The notes under the pieces were generated by a model that did not search any database, was not told where the DNA came from, and saw only the letters and a program-made list of their open reading frames with translations. Shown here piece by piece: positions 1 through 8,059 of a DNA stretch of 64,000 nt (position 1 is its first letter; every line of letters starts with the position of its first letter). The stretch is from Lelliottia sp. WAP21 (GTDB lineage Bacteria; Pseudomonadota; Gammaproteobacteria; Enterobacterales; Enterobacteriaceae), in contig NZ_JAIWPG020000009.1 of NCBI RefSeq assembly GCF_020532665.2, positions 62,001 to 126,000 on the forward strand. The letters run 5' to 3'. The position numbers were made by a program, and so were the translations under genes.

Positions 1-401
1 ATGATACCCAGCTCCTTAGCAAGATACTGGAGTGCCCGCGTTGCCCTACTGATAGACAATTTCCCGCTCTTTGTTTCTGTCGCAAGACCACACTCGCTTG
101 CCAGCGTAGTCATCGTTGCATTTACCCTGTTTGCGAGAGGATCGTAATGAAAACAAATTGCCTGTATGAGTGCGTCTATTGCACGGCAACGTAGTAAAGG
201 CGGCCTGCGCTGCCTTGTCCCTTTAGCGCGTGACAAAGTTACCAAAAGGGTAAAATTCCAGGTCTGAGTAAAATTCATAGCCTTTTGCATGAGCATTTTG
301 TTGAAAGGTAATGTCCTCTTTGGGCGCTCAGTTCCCTTCTGACAAGGAACGATGAAGATTGGGAAGGGATTTTTAACCTGTACATATTCAGATGTCGTCA
401 T
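1..401 (-). CDS. repA: RepA replication initiator, IncFII type (C-terminus beyond window edge)
   Basis: Replication initiator that opens the plasmid origin. Only the first ~133 residues are in the window; the gene runs off the left edge. Reading the minus strand from 401 gives MTTSEYVQVKNP, then RRPPLLRCRAIDALIQ and CFHYDPLANRVNATMTTLA, which match the IncFII RepA signature (AIDAL.., FHYDPLANRV.., ..TTLA.ECGLAT). A GGAG lies just before the ATG at 401. An alternative in-frame ATG at 416 overlaps the stop of an upstream leader peptide (ATGA), the usual coupling arrangement for IncFII repA, so the true start could be either. A CopA-like antisense RNA lies upstream on the other strand. Confidence 0.85.
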   Translation of the reverse strand, partial: MTTSEYVQVKNPFPIFIVPCQKGTERPKRTLPFNKMLMQKAMNFTQTWNFTLLVTLSRAKGTRQRRPPLLRCRAIDALIQAICFHYDPLANRVNATMTTLASECGLATETKSGKLSISRATRALQYLAKELGI

Positions 402-412
402 ACTCCGGAGCG

Positions 413-481
413 TCATATAACCTCCGGGATCAAACATGTGCGACCGACAGAAGGATAAATACCTTGTGATATGTAAGTCAT
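413..481 (-). CDS. tap: Tap-like leader peptide of repA
   Basis: A 22-codon ORF (MTYISQGIYPSVGRTCLIPE..) whose TGA overlaps the ATG at 416 in frame with repA. In IncFII plasmids translation of the short tap leader is needed to open the repA start, and CopA blocks it. Position, size and overlap fit that role. The sequence itself is not conserved enough to prove it. Confidence 0.55.
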   Translation of the reverse strand: MTYISQGIYPSVGRTCLIPEVI

Positions 482-487
482 AACGTT

Positions 488-578
488 AACATTTCCATGT
501 TGTGTGTTTATTGAACGCATGCGCCTAAACCCCGTTTTTCGTCCCGGACAGGATTGTGATAAACGGGGTTTTTCTTTT
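488..578 (+). ncRNA. copA: CopA-like antisense RNA with intrinsic terminator
   Basis: On the plus strand, antisense to the repA leader, an 11-bp perfect stem (AAACCCCGTTT 527-537 with AAACGGGGTTT 561-571) is followed by a T-rich tract. The upper stem continues around a CGGACA loop. This is the expected place and shape of the copy-number antisense RNA of IncFII replicons. The 5' end is an estimate from the typical ~90-nt length. I see no copB/repA2 gene upstream. Confidence 0.55.
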
Positions 579-671
579 GTCTGAGTCGAGGCAAAAAAAA
601 TGGCGGCTTAATGCTAAATAAGAGGGAGTTCCGGGACATATCCGCACAGCAGGACTTAGGGATAACTTCTG

Positions 672-1235
672 TTAATAAGATGATTTCCAGTCTATGCCGC
701 TATCCCAACGAGAATGCCAGTGTGTAAGGTATCTCTGGGCCAGCTCTGGCATATCATGAATGACCAGCACATTTTCTGAATTTTTGCGGGCGCCAGCCGC
801 TGTGTAATTAAAAGAGCCGGTTTGCAAGATACTGGCATCTACAATCATCGCTTTGTCATGCAAGATAGCGAAAATATCGTTAGTTCGTAGCGGTATGCCG
901 GCATTCACCAGTAAGCTCATCGCAGCTTTACTGGCATTGTTATTTTTTCCTGCATTAGCTTTCCAGTCCAGTACCACCCTGACGTCCACACCCCGACGTT
1001 TTGCCCGGATAAGCGCACCGGTCACCTCAGGAGAGGTGAATGAATAGCCCATCAGGCGGATTTCCTGCTGCGCAGCCTCAATTGTCTTAAGAACAAGCTG
1101 TAGAGCTGTACCTTCCGGAGAGAATCCTGCCTCAATGGTGGCTGCGTGAGTTTTCGGTACTGACGCAAACAGCGCCAGACCGAACAGGCCGGACAGAAGC
1201 CATCGGCACATATGTTTTTTATGCATTGTTTGCAT
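672..1235 (-). CDS. Secreted phospholipase-D-family nuclease (Nuc-like)
   Basis: PLD-superfamily single-domain protein of 187 aa, the type exemplified by the Nuc endonuclease. An N-terminal signal peptide (hydrophobic run ~12-24, cleavage near THA) indicates a periplasmic location. The catalytic HxK(x4)D motif is present once (H126, K128, D133), followed by GSFNYT; such proteins dimerise to form the active site. The start at 1235 was chosen for its AAAGGAAATACC ribosome site; a longer frame begins at 1262. Genes like this are often found on IncF/IncN plasmids near transfer genes, but a role in conjugation is unproven. Confidence 0.8.
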   Translation of the reverse strand: MQTMHKKHMCRWLLSGLFGLALFASVPKTHAATIEAGFSPEGTALQLVLKTIEAAQQEIRLMGYSFTSPEVTGALIRAKRRGVDVRVVLDWKANAGKNNNASKAAMSLLVNAGIPLRTNDIFAILHDKAMIVDASILQTGSFNYTAAGARKNSENVLVIHDMPELAQRYLTHWHSRWDSGIDWKSSY

Positions 1236-1448
1236 GGTATTTCCTTTGCTGGATGTATTCAAAAACGCTGGAATCGGGGGGAACTCGTTTTTCCCCGATT
1301 GCCGGGGTTGGACAACGACGTCCTGCGGAGGCGTCAGGCCGTTGTGGCTGAACTAAACCTGACCGGGAAAAGCCAGTTTCACGTGTTTAACTGCAGGTAC
1401 TGCATTTTGCTTTTTTCCCATATGATTACTTTCACAGGCAGAGACAGG

Positions 1449-2180
1449 TCAGAGAATACTGAACAGAAAACCAATACACAGCAGATGGAGGGCATACGCT
1501 GGTGCAAACCACCGTCCGGCCTGAAGGCGTCGTCCGAGAGCAGGTACCAGCCCGTGCACGCAAAACAGCACAGCCAGCGTCAGCAGTACGCCGGAGATCA
1601 TCATCACATCACCGTGCCGGGCATTAAGCAGGGCGACCAGCAATAGCCAGCCAGCAAACAGGGCTGGCCGCAGTGAGTCCCTGACGTGCCAGACAAGAAG
1701 CGCACCGGCGAGCATCAGCAGACCGGGTATGCCGTAACTGGCAGAGCTGAGTGGCAGATACCCCACCAGGACCGTGAACGCTGCAACGCCATTAAGCACG
1801 GTCGCCGCCTGCAGGAAACGGGTCACCTGCATGACAACGGCGAAGGCGAACAGGATATTCAGTTGCCACCACATGAGTCCGGCTTCCCTGAAGGCCAGCC
1901 AATAACCCGGCTGGGCCAGGAGCGCCATCAGCCACAGGCGGTTAAGGATGTGCTGACGCAAGGTTTTACCTGCCATGTTGCAGCCGCTGACCAGCGCAAA
2001 CAGGGGGAATGCACAACGCCCGGCCATGTTCAGTAAGGGCATATCCAGCTGGAAGGCAGTGGCGATGTGGTCCCCCACCATTACCATAAACGCGACCATC
2101 CGTATGACATCGCGCTGCAGCGCGGAGAAATTCAGGACTGGCCTGAAAGAATGCAGGGCAACAGATTTCCCCGGATTCAT
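1449..2180 (-). CDS. traX: TraX, F-pilin N-acetyltransferase
   Basis: Polytopic inner-membrane protein of 243 aa that in F acetylates the N-terminus of mature pilin. Recognised from the TraX pattern: RDVIRMVAFMVMVGDHIATAF near the N-terminus, GRCAFPLFALVSGCN and many hydrophobic segments up to the C-terminus. The start at 2180 overlaps the upstream stop (ATGA), indicating translational coupling with the DUF2726 gene; a longer reading from 2207 lacks that logic. It is the last recognisable tra gene: finO, normally just downstream, is missing. The new N-terminus of this pilin is Thr rather than Ala, so acetylation here is an inference. Confidence 0.9.
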   Translation of the reverse strand: MNPGKSVALHSFRPVLNFSALQRDVIRMVAFMVMVGDHIATAFQLDMPLLNMAGRCAFPLFALVSGCNMAGKTLRQHILNRLWLMALLAQPGYWLAFREAGLMWWQLNILFAFAVVMQVTRFLQAATVLNGVAAFTVLVGYLPLSSASYGIPGLLMLAGALLVWHVRDSLRPALFAGWLLLVALLNARHGDVMMISGVLLTLAVLFCVHGLVPALGRRLQAGRWFAPAYALHLLCIGFLFSIL

Positions 2181-2743
2181 GCTGCAGCCTCCGGTCGTTG
2201 TGCGCAAAGGTGTGCCCTGACGCGCTCCGCCAGTTGCTGCTCATCATCGCCACGCAGCAGCGGGATACCCGCCTGTGTCAGCACCTCCTCCAGCAGCAGG
2301 TCACGCCGCTGACGTTTCGGCACCTGATGGGAACGATCGTCCAGCTCCACTGCCGCAATGATTCGCCCGGCGCGGTCCGTGATAACCACATCGCAGTGCC
2401 ACTGCGATACCAGGCGGAACAGTTGCCACCATTCACGGCTCCCGGACTTACGGTCGGGCACCACTCTGACGATATCGGCCACTCGAACCTGCGGGCACAG
2501 CCGCCACTGGCGGGTATCGGTCACCCTGTCGAGCCGGCGCAGAAAACGCTGCTCCCGCTCCGTCATCAGCTGACCGGCACTGACGAACGATGGTCGGCGA
2601 CACAGCAACAGTTCAGTTATGCCCGGCCGAATCCCTTTTTCACGCAGTCTCTGCAAAAGTGGATGCCGGGCTGAACCGGCCTGCCTGAGCAATACCACAA
2701 ATCCGGCGAGCAAAATGGTAATGATGAATATTCCGGCAACCAT
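2177..2743 (-). CDS. DUF2726-type membrane-anchored nuclease-fold protein
   Basis: A 188-aa protein with one N-terminal membrane helix (MVAGIFIITILLAGFVVLL) and a cytoplasmic domain with DVVITDRAGRIIAAVELDD, the pattern of DUF2726, which has a restriction-endonuclease-like (PD-D/ExK) fold. Its place between traI and traX is common in Klebsiella IncF plasmids, but no role is established. The start at 2743 sits 8 nt after GGGAGG; the ATG at 2749 is too close to that site. Confidence 0.65.
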   Translation of the reverse strand: MVAGIFIITILLAGFVVLLRQAGSARHPLLQRLREKGIRPGITELLLCRRPSFVSAGQLMTEREQRFLRRLDRVTDTRQWRLCPQVRVADIVRVVPDRKSGSREWWQLFRLVSQWHCDVVITDRAGRIIAAVELDDRSHQVPKRQRRDLLLEEVLTQAGIPLLRGDDEQQLAERVRAHLCAQRPEAAA

Positions 2744-2761
2744 ACACATATCCTCCCTGAA

Positions 2762-5700
2762 TCAGTCCCCACCGAGCGTTTTTTCCAGCTCAATGTCTTT
2801 TTCCGGTACATTCACCACCCACTCACGCTCGGTACGCAGGATCTGTTCACGCACCTGCTGGCGGATATCCCGACCGTCCGCCACCGCTTCCTGAATGGCC
2901 TCATCCAGCGCACGTTCTCCCCGTGCTGTACCGTCACGCAGGCGACGTTCTTCATCGGCAGACAACAGGGGTTCGGGTCTGGTGCTCTCCTCACCCGGCA
3001 CTGCCGGCAGCAGTTCCTGCCGGGCCTGCTCCGCCAGCTCCCGGGCCGCTTTTTCCTGTGCCTCTGCCAGTTTCTGCTGCTCATCCGGAGGCAGCGTAAT
3101 GGGGTCTTCCGCTTTTGCAGCTGATTCAGCCTCCGCCACACTGCGCACTGTCCGTGCCACCTCATCAGGCTCCGTGATTCGTCCCCCGGTCAGGCGGGCT
3201 GCATTGAGCAACCGTTCTTCACCGTGCAGGCGTATCACCACCCCGCTCTCCGGGTTCTCCTGTGCCAGGCGCAGCGCCGTCTGTGCATCATCAGCAATGA
3301 GTGTCTGTCCGTTACGGCTGGCCTGCAGGCCGGCGAACTGCGCATCCTCCCCACCACGCAGCCGGGACTCATCACTGAGCACCACGCGCATCCCGTCATC
3401 CTCAATGCGGATTTCGGTCAGGAGTGCTCCGGCTTCTTTTCCGTGACGGGTCCACGCTGGCAGGGCCACATACGGTGTCGGGTATTTCCTGCCGGCAGCA
3501 ATGAAGCGCGCCATTGTTTCGCCCTCAAGGCCGTTTTCCGCCAGAACCCTGCGTCCCAGCGCTGTTTTATCCAGTCGTGAGGCGGTGGCCAGCAGTCGGT
3601 TGCCGGTGTCGGATTCGTGGTCACTCTCCTGGTGCAGCAGGTCATGAGCAGTTTTACCGCTCTTAGACTGCTGAACCAGCTGCTGCCAGCGCTCCCGGTT
3701 GTCCGTGAATACCTGAACATGCTCTTTTGCTCGTGACAGAGTCACGTAAAGAGACTCCAGAGACGCCATTCTTTTCCTGCCACCTTCGGTACCGGTCAGG
3801 GCAATGGCAAAGCGCTCACTGGCCCCCTGCACGCCATACACCGTCAGGGCGTATGCGAGGTCAATATGGCGGTCCTCCGTCATGGCCTGCGGGTCGATGA
3901 TTTTCTCCTGACCTCCCTGGCGAAAGCGGATGGCCCCGTCGTCAGTGAACCCGGCCACCTCCCACAGGCTGTTGGCTACATAGCCGCGGTCGGTGTCCGA
4001 GCGGGTAAAGCGCACTCTGTCCCCCTGACTGATCGTCATATCGCGGGGTGTGAAGAGGGAAATATCCTGTGCAGTGTTCTGCTGAGGAGAGATCAACACC
4101 GATTCCCCGTCAGCATTACGCAACGTGACCACGGCGTCCTGCATATCCACCTCCGCTACAGTCCAGTAGCGCTCGTTCATCATGGCCACGGCGCCGGTAT
4201 ACTCCGCAAAGGTTTCAGCCGCACGCAGGGCGTTGTCAGGCACCCGGAGCGGCTCCAGGACGGTGAACGTGCGTTCTTCAGCACCTGTATCGCCTTTCTC
4301 ATGCCGGGCGGCATGAATGGCATCATTGATGGCATGACGATCGGCGTTGAGTTCCGCCACAACCAGCGTCTGCTGCTGCGCCTCCGGGGTGCGCCCCATC
4401 CAGTCATCCCGGATGGCTTCAATGATGTCGGTCCGGACCAGTGACAATTGCTCTGGAGTCAGTGTCTGCTCGCCGACGGCGGGAGAGTCCTGCTCCTGGT
4501 CCTTTTTCGGCGCACGGATTTCCATGACGGAATTCCCGGGCACCCAGGCTCCTTCCTGACGGGGGACCTGTTGCGGACTGACGTCATCCACCTGGCGCAG
4601 TGATGTATCAACCTGACCGGCGATGATGCTTTCAATCGCCGGGCGCAGCGCCGGGGTCTGGCGGACAATCTCCTGCATCACCACCGTATCGATGGCACTG
4701 CGCTGCTGTACCAGGCGGAACGGCAGACCGGTTGAGATGGCCTGCAGCTGCGCGGTATCCCCGCTGGAGACCATCCGTCCGCCGCCTGCGGCAACCAGCT
4801 GATAGAGCTCTGCCATATCACGGTTGCCCACCATCGAGCTCTCATCGGTGAGGAACAGGACATTGCGGAAGTCCGGTGTTTCCCCGGCCTGTATGGCCAG
4901 CCGGGTTTCACTGAGGAAACTGGCCAGCGTTCGTGCCTCCACCCCGGCCTCACGCATCTCATGCACGGCCCGGTGCGTGGGTCCCAGGCCAATGACCTGC
5001 GGGCGCACGGATTCAGACAGGGTGTTCAGGGCACCCATCACCGCCCGGAACTGGGTGGTTTTCCCCACCCCGGCATACCCCTGAATGGCCATAAAGCGGT
5101 CGGTGTTCTCCAGTACCGTCCGTGTGGCCTCCCGCTGGCCAGCCGTCAGACCGGCCAGCACAGAGGCAGGCGTCAGCGCCATCAGTGGCTGTACAGCATC
5201 CTTACCCTCAGCAATATGGCGGATGATGGTCTTTTCCATCTCATACGCCACACGCGGAACAAGCACCCTGTTTCCCGCCCCGGAAACCGAATCCAGCTGA
5301 ATCAGCTCCCCGCTGCTTACCTGTCGGGCGATTTCAGTCCGGACATCAGCCAGCGGCTGGCCGGATTTTACCGCTTCTGACAGCAGGGCAATTTCACTGA
5401 GGTGTACCAGTCCCTGCTGCGCGCGCGGGATGGCCAGACTGACGGCCTGCTCTGCATCCGACATCAGACGCTCACGACTGGCCTGTATGGCGGTATCCAG
5501 ATTTGCCTCGCCGGTCGACTGACGGACCTGGTCGCTGGCCAGTCGCACGGCAGACACACTCTCCACTTTGCGCGCGGCCTGCCCGGCCTCCAGAGGGGTG
5601 TAAATCCGGATATCGCCGCCGCTCTGCGCCAGGGCATTCAGGACCTGTTTGTTCAGCCCGCGCGGGCCGACAGCGGCCAGTACCGTACGCGACGCACTGG

Positions 5701-8059
5701 TGCCGGCCCCGGCACTTTCCACATAGTCATGAGCCAGCTTCACGGCCCGGTCGGTGGGCAGGCGCAGTTCCCTGTCGCCGCTTCGCAGCCGTACCGCGCC
5801 GTCTTCCAGTCCTGCCACGGTGAACTGTTCTTTCGCTTTGATGGCGCCCTTCAGCTCACGCCCCAGCGCCCTGACGCGGTCCCCTTCAGAAACCTCCAGC
5901 GTCCGGCTGCGGTACAGGCTCCAGCTGCCGTCCACCTGCGTCACCTTCAGGGTCAGGCGACTGCCGTCTTCCCCCTGCAGCACCAGGCTGTTGGTGGCCT
6001 CAGCCACCCGGTCAATGGTGTGCCGGGTCATCGTTTTCTTCTCAGCGTCCCACTGCTCCATCACCATCCCGGCCCGGTAGTTATCGCGCTGATGACGGGT
6101 TTTGCTGTCCAGCCACACCGGCTCCAGTACCCGGAGTGTCACCTGCTCCCGGCCCAGCTCACCCGCATCACGCCGTATATCCCGGATAACCTCCGTCAGC
6201 TGCTGCTGTTCCCGGGCGCCGGTCACCTGGGCCACAACATCCAGCCCTTCAGCTGAAAGGCGAACATAGTCCTGCGCCAGCTGGCCATAACGGCGGCGTT
6301 TGTCCGCCTCGCTGACCAGTCGTACTTCCGGCAGCTGCGTGCTGTAAAACCGGTACTGTGGAATATCCGCCTCTTTCAGCACGGACAGGGCATTCCCCGT
6401 TCCCTGCCGGTTCTCCGTATCCATAAAAATCAGCTGCGCACCGGCGCTGAGCGCCTTTTCCTGCAGCAGCACGGTTTCTTTCAGCGACAGTCTCTCCGCC
6501 CGGTCAACGATAACGGTGCCCTGCACCGGCAATACGGTGTCTGCATTCATCTGCGAGCGCAGCATGACATGGCCTGCCAGCTGCGGGCTTTCTGACAGGA
6601 ACTGGCCACTGCGACCGTCGGCTGCAATCACCATCACCTCACGGCCCTGTGAGCGGGCCATCATGGTCACGTCTTCCGTACGCTCCCGCAGGACCTGCGC
6701 GCCTCCGCGACCGCTGAGAATGGCCACCGGGCTTTTATTCTGCGTCAGGACTGAGACAGCATCACCCGCAGGCATCTCGCGCTCCCGTGCCCGTTCAGGA
6801 AAGACCAGTACGTTTTGCTCCTGAATGGCCGTGCGGGCCAGCTGATGAACGCTGAGTTCGTTCAGCAGATGAATATCGGAAGTAAAAATGCCCTTCTCGC
6901 GATCCAGGGGGATAAGCCGCTGCTCTTCAATCGCGGCATCGATGCCGGCACGGGCCTGCTCAAACAGGCCTGATGCTGACGGCAGACGACTGACCGTGCC
7001 GGCCAGCATTTCGGACCAGGTAAACTGGACCTTCTTCTCCGACAACGCCGAAATCGTATCGCTGACGGCTTTATGCACGTCTGACTCAGAAATCTGAGCG
7101 GAGGACGCACCACCAGGCTGGCCTGTAGCCCGAATACCCTCTGTACCGCCGACAGCAGAGCCTGGTGGCTCCGCACGCGTCTGCGCCTGGCTGATGTAGT
7201 TATCGATATCGAATTTTTCATCGGTCAGCCGCCGGCGCCATTCAGCTTTCAGCAGATCCGGGTCGGCCCAGGCTTTTGCCTGGCGGGTATCGAGTGCGGC
7301 AACATCACGGGATTTTGCTGACGCATCCGGTCCGGCAGCTTCCCGGATGGCCTGACTGCGCGTGGAAAAGACGTCCACCGGCACATCCTTCAGCTCCCAC
7401 AGGCCATGTTTACCCGTCGCCATCGTCTCAAAACCCATCGACTCAATGTCTTCCCGTAAAGCAGTACGATACAGGCTCCCCAGCGCTATCTTGGTGGCAT
7501 ACAGATTCTCGGAAAAACCGGTTTTCATGCGGATATCACTGGCCAGCGACCGCCATTTCTCACCGGCGAACGTCGCATTAAAGACCAGAGCATGGGTGTG
7601 TATCTGCGGGTCCAGGTCCCGGGAGGTGTCATGGTTATAGAGTGCGGCCAGCATACTGCCGGTCAGCACCGTTTCCGTTTTTCCCTCCTGCGTGATGCGG
7701 GCACTGACCAGCTGTTCCACTTCCTTCATCACCACCGCCACGGCCCGGTTATGTGCCTCAATAAAACGTCGATCCTCCCCAACCAGCGCCATAACGGACA
7801 CACTTTTGGGGGCGGAGAATGTCAGGTCATAGCCGCTGCGGTGTTTGTTGACACCATCAACCATCCGGGACAGATCACTGCCGTCAGGCAGTCTTCCCTG
7901 GCGGACCGCATCCATATCGGCGCTGGTCACTTCCCCATTCAGGCCCAGTTTCTCCGCGCCTTCCCCCATCCAGCGGGAATCCAGTGAACCGCTGGCATAG
8001 TAGTTATCTTCATGGCTGTAATAGCCCGCATCACCCTTGATGGAAGAAATGGAGAGCAT
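2762..8059 (-). CDS. traI: TraI relaxase/helicase
   Basis: The 1765-aa multifunctional protein (F TraI: 1756) that nicks oriT, stays covalently bound to the 5' end and unwinds the transferred strand. Seen in order: tyrosine pairs Y13-Y14 and Y20-Y21, of which the first is the expected nucleophile; the metal-binding histidine triad H143, H154, H156 (HDTSRD..PQIHTH); the GYDLTFSAPKSVS motif; a helicase P-loop AGVGKTT around 990-1000 and Walker B LTDESS around 1073; and a C-terminal region rich in charged helix. Its start shares one base with the traD stop (TGATG). Its substrate is predicted at 31186-31216. Confidence 0.97.
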   Translation of the reverse strand: MLSISSIKGDAGYYSHEDNYYASGSLDSRWMGEGAEKLGLNGEVTSADMDAVRQGRLPDGSDLSRMVDGVNKHRSGYDLTFSAPKSVSVMALVGEDRRFIEAHNRAVAVVMKEVEQLVSARITQEGKTETVLTGSMLAALYNHDTSRDLDPQIHTHALVFNATFAGEKWRSLASDIRMKTGFSENLYATKIALGSLYRTALREDIESMGFETMATGKHGLWELKDVPVDVFSTRSQAIREAAGPDASAKSRDVAALDTRQAKAWADPDLLKAEWRRRLTDEKFDIDNYISQAQTRAEPPGSAVGGTEGIRATGQPGGASSAQISESDVHKAVSDTISALSEKKVQFTWSEMLAGTVSRLPSASGLFEQARAGIDAAIEEQRLIPLDREKGIFTSDIHLLNELSVHQLARTAIQEQNVLVFPERAREREMPAGDAVSVLTQNKSPVAILSGRGGAQVLRERTEDVTMMARSQGREVMVIAADGRSGQFLSESPQLAGHVMLRSQMNADTVLPVQGTVIVDRAERLSLKETVLLQEKALSAGAQLIFMDTENRQGTGNALSVLKEADIPQYRFYSTQLPEVRLVSEADKRRRYGQLAQDYVRLSAEGLDVVAQVTGAREQQQLTEVIRDIRRDAGELGREQVTLRVLEPVWLDSKTRHQRDNYRAGMVMEQWDAEKKTMTRHTIDRVAEATNSLVLQGEDGSRLTLKVTQVDGSWSLYRSRTLEVSEGDRVRALGRELKGAIKAKEQFTVAGLEDGAVRLRSGDRELRLPTDRAVKLAHDYVESAGAGTSASRTVLAAVGPRGLNKQVLNALAQSGGDIRIYTPLEAGQAARKVESVSAVRLASDQVRQSTGEANLDTAIQASRERLMSDAEQAVSLAIPRAQQGLVHLSEIALLSEAVKSGQPLADVRTEIARQVSSGELIQLDSVSGAGNRVLVPRVAYEMEKTIIRHIAEGKDAVQPLMALTPASVLAGLTAGQREATRTVLENTDRFMAIQGYAGVGKTTQFRAVMGALNTLSESVRPQVIGLGPTHRAVHEMREAGVEARTLASFLSETRLAIQAGETPDFRNVLFLTDESSMVGNRDMAELYQLVAAGGGRMVSSGDTAQLQAISTGLPFRLVQQRSAIDTVVMQEIVRQTPALRPAIESIIAGQVDTSLRQVDDVSPQQVPRQEGAWVPGNSVMEIRAPKKDQEQDSPAVGEQTLTPEQLSLVRTDIIEAIRDDWMGRTPEAQQQTLVVAELNADRHAINDAIHAARHEKGDTGAEERTFTVLEPLRVPDNALRAAETFAEYTGAVAMMNERYWTVAEVDMQDAVVTLRNADGESVLISPQQNTAQDISLFTPRDMTISQGDRVRFTRSDTDRGYVANSLWEVAGFTDDGAIRFRQGGQEKIIDPQAMTEDRHIDLAYALTVYGVQGASERFAIALTGTEGGRKRMASLESLYVTLSRAKEHVQVFTDNRERWQQLVQQSKSGKTAHDLLHQESDHESDTGNRLLATASRLDKTALGRRVLAENGLEGETMARFIAAGRKYPTPYVALPAWTRHGKEAGALLTEIRIEDDGMRVVLSDESRLRGGEDAQFAGLQASRNGQTLIADDAQTALRLAQENPESGVVIRLHGEERLLNAARLTGGRITEPDEVARTVRSVAEAESAAKAEDPITLPPDEQQKLAEAQEKAARELAEQARQELLPAVPGEESTRPEPLLSADEERRLRDGTARGERALDEAIQEAVADGRDIRQQVREQILRTEREWVVNVPEKDIELEKTLGGD

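Noticed and set aside
2895..3446. Long plus-strand ORFs opposite traI and other tra genes
   Set aside because: High-GC shadow frames of the strongly supported minus-strand genes.
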